A stretch of 13,939 nucleotides of DNA from Clostridiales bacterium (lineage in GTDB: Bacteria; Bacillota; Clostridia; Oscillospirales; Acutalibacteraceae). Each line of letters begins with the position of its first letter. The first letter of the stretch is position 1. Position numbers and translations under genes: made by a program. Below, piece by piece: positions 13,228 to 13,939 of this stretch. A model generated the notes under the pieces. The model did no database searches and was not told the origin of the DNA. It saw nothing but the letters and a program-made list of their open reading frames with translations. Location: NCBI GenBank assembly GCA_019422525.1, contig JAHZDE010000025.1:1-13939 (forward strand), in the 5' to 3' direction.

Positions 13228-13428
13228 ATGAAGTATGATCCTGAACTGGCGGCCCTGCTTGCCCAGCCGTGAAGCAACAATGCCTGCCGGGGCTATGTCA
13301 TCTACGCTATGGAAAACTGTGGGTTTTCTCCCACGGACATCCAGCGTGTGGTGGCAGAGCTCTATGAGGTCTTTGACATCCGTGGGCTGGAGGAGGCCCA
13401 GCAGCACTTTGAGAACAGCCCCTACTGA
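13228..13428 (+). pseudogene. Small gene broken by an in-frame TGA
   Basis: ATG at 13228 has GAGGAGGA eight bases upstream. It reads 14 codons (MKYDPELAALLAQP), meets TGA at 13270-13272, and then continues in the same frame for 51 codons (SNNACRGYVIYAMENCGFSP, then TDIQRVVAELYEVFDIRGLE and EAQQHFENSPY) to a proper TGA. The part after the stop reads like a genuine small protein with amphipathic helices and normal codon use for the backbone. An undisturbed product would have 66 residues. I do not recognise a named family. The simplest view is a nonsense mutation; stop readthrough is an alternative. The stop codon's last base is the first base of palindrome copy 9. Confidence 0.6.
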
Positions 13429-13452
13429 CCTTGGGACAAGTTGTCCCAAAGT
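13428..13452. repeat. Dispersed palindrome, copy 9
   Basis: Left arm ACCTTGGGACA, centre AGT, right arm TGTCCCAAAGT. It touches the stop codon of the broken small gene and precedes a terminator. Confidence 0.95.
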
Positions 13453-13463
13453 GGAGCAAGGCA

Positions 13464-13503
13464 AGAGGGTGGCACCTTCGTCGGTGCCGCCCTCTTTCGT
13501 TTC
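13464..13503 (+). terminator. Terminator before the tnpW-like gene
   Basis: AGAGGGTGGCACC (13464-13476) pairs with GGTGCCGCCCTCT (13483-13495) with one G-U pair; the loop is TTCGTC and TTCGTTTCC follows. It separates the sigma-like and broken-gene unit from the recombinase unit. Confidence 0.75.
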
Positions 13504-13564
13504 CCCACGGGACACGGGGAACTTTGTAGGTTGTTGTTTTTCGTTCCGTTGAGGAGGTAACGCT

Positions 13565-13777
13565 ATGCCGAGAAACTCTACCACGCTAAAGGTGGACGGG
13601 TACGAGATTTCTGCCACCTTTACCGAAACCCGAAACACGGCCATTTCCGGCCATCTGAAACAAATCCTGCTGGCGTCGTTTTCCAACAGCTCCCCCAAGT
13701 CCGGCTCCGGCGACATCCTTGTGATGCCCCCCGAGCAGAGGTATAATAAGGATGGTGGTAGACACCATGTACCTTGA
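13565..13777 (+). CDS. TnpW-like small protein
   Basis: This protein of 70 residues is encoded just before the recombinase gene. Its first half, TTLKVDGYEISATFTETRNT followed by AISGHLKQILLASF, fits the pattern of transposon-encoded TnpW proteins of Tn4451/Tn1549-type elements (short beta strands, then a helix). The tail is Ser/Pro-rich and unlike the family, so the match covers only the first about 40 residues. The function of TnpW is unclear; association with the large serine recombinase is known from gene order only. ATG at 13565 follows GAGGAGG (13551-13557) at good spacing. Confidence 0.5.
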   Translation: MPRNSTTLKVDGYEISATFTETRNTAISGHLKQILLASFSNSSPKSGSGDILVMPPEQRYNKDGGRHHVP

Positions 13778-13810
13778 AAACTACATAGATTGCGTATTGA
13801 TCCGTATCTT

Positions 13811-13833
13811 CATATTGGCCCATTGACAATATG
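13811..13833. promoter_or_regulatory. Inverted repeat before the recombinase gene
   Basis: CATATTG (13811-13817) and CAATATG (13827-13833) flank nine bases and end next to the ribosome binding site AAAGGA. It could be an operator or a translation-controlling hairpin. Confidence 0.45.
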
Positions 13834-13849
13834 AAAGGACGGGTCAACC

Positions 13850-13939
13850 ATGAAAAATCGAGTTTGCACATTATACCGTGTTTCCACCGACAAGCAGGTG
13901 GACCACAACGATAAAAACCAGGCCGACATTCCCATGCAG
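13850..13939 (+). CDS. Large serine recombinase (TnpX-like), N-terminus only
   Basis: Only the first 30 codons lie in the window; the gene runs off the right edge. The start MKNRVCTLYRVSTDKQVDHN contains the serine-recombinase hallmark Y-R-V-S-T-x-K-Q, with Ser12 as the expected nucleophile. Large serine recombinases of the TnpX type excise and integrate Tn4451/Tn1549-like elements and are usually encoded at the element's end, so the attachment site should lie shortly beyond this window. ATG at 13850 has AAAGGA about ten bases upstream. The assignment to TnpX rather than another large serine recombinase rests on context. Confidence 0.8.
   Translation, partial: MKNRVCTLYRVSTDKQVDHNDKNQADIPMQ

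Noticed and set aside
13009..13272. An 87-codon plus-strand frame from ATG 13009 running into the broken small gene
   Set aside because: It has no ribosome binding site, while the ATG at 13228 has a strong one; the first 73 codons are Arg/Pro-rich as expected of chance frames in GC-rich DNA.
871..13452. A CRISPR array made from the nine repeats
   Set aside because: Spacing is irregular (210 to 3684 bases), two copies lie inside genes and no cas gene is present.
12955..13716. A 253-codon minus-strand frame through the stretch before the recombinase gene
   Set aside because: It runs antisense to the small gene, a terminator and the tnpW-like gene, and has no recognisable domain or ribosome binding site.

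Overview
The window looks like the distal half of a Tn1549/Tn4451-type integrative and conjugative element (ICE) from a gut clostridial Firmicute. The evidence is the gene order (VirB4-like ATPase, NlpC/P60 transfer protein, DUF4315, DUF4366, Cys-rich VLP-type protein, MobC, SLOG protein, CD1845-like membrane protein, MOB relaxase, sigma-70-like protein, TnpW-like protein, start of a large serine recombinase), strong AGGAGG ribosome binding sites and a GC-rich backbone. Assignments rest on motif recognition only; no database was searched.

Layout. 1-5470: plus-strand transfer operon with overlapping or tightly packed genes, ending at mobC and an intrinsic terminator. 5536-6073: an XRE regulator on the minus strand, divergent from a SLOG-family gene, with three TACGATAT sites in the shared control region. 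6074-8446: SLOG gene, small membrane protein and relaxase. 8447-8803: non-coding, with a cluster of dyads after the relaxase gene (possible oriT) and an ECF-type promoter. 8804-12127: a visibly AT-richer cargo cassette (ECF sigma factor, zinc-type anti-sigma factor, ABC ATPase, ABC-2 permease, small membrane protein), likely a self-regulated envelope or antimicrobial-peptide response module. 12128-12474: non-coding, with a near-perfect terminator. 12475-13939: return to the GC-rich backbone, with a sigma-like protein, a structured GC-rich stretch, a small gene broken by an in-frame TGA, a TnpW-like gene and the first 30 codons of the recombinase.

The most striking signal is a dispersed palindrome with invariant core GGGACA-N3-TGTCCC and ACTTY/RAAGT-like outer arms. 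It occurs nine times (871, 2703, 5509, 6536, 6943, 8468, 8678, 12362, 13428). Two copies lie inside genes and encode the same peptide, GQNVPKS; the others sit at gene ends or intergenically, and two bracket the AT-rich cargo. It is not explained by any gene here and may be an element-specific protein-binding site, a mobile palindrome, or a junction for module exchange.

Other points of interest are a relaxase gene whose best-placed start codon reads ACG, helically phased operators between the divergent genes, a perfect 20-bp palindrome in front of the ECF sigma gene, and two neighbouring short reading frames near the recombinase that are each interrupted by a single stop.
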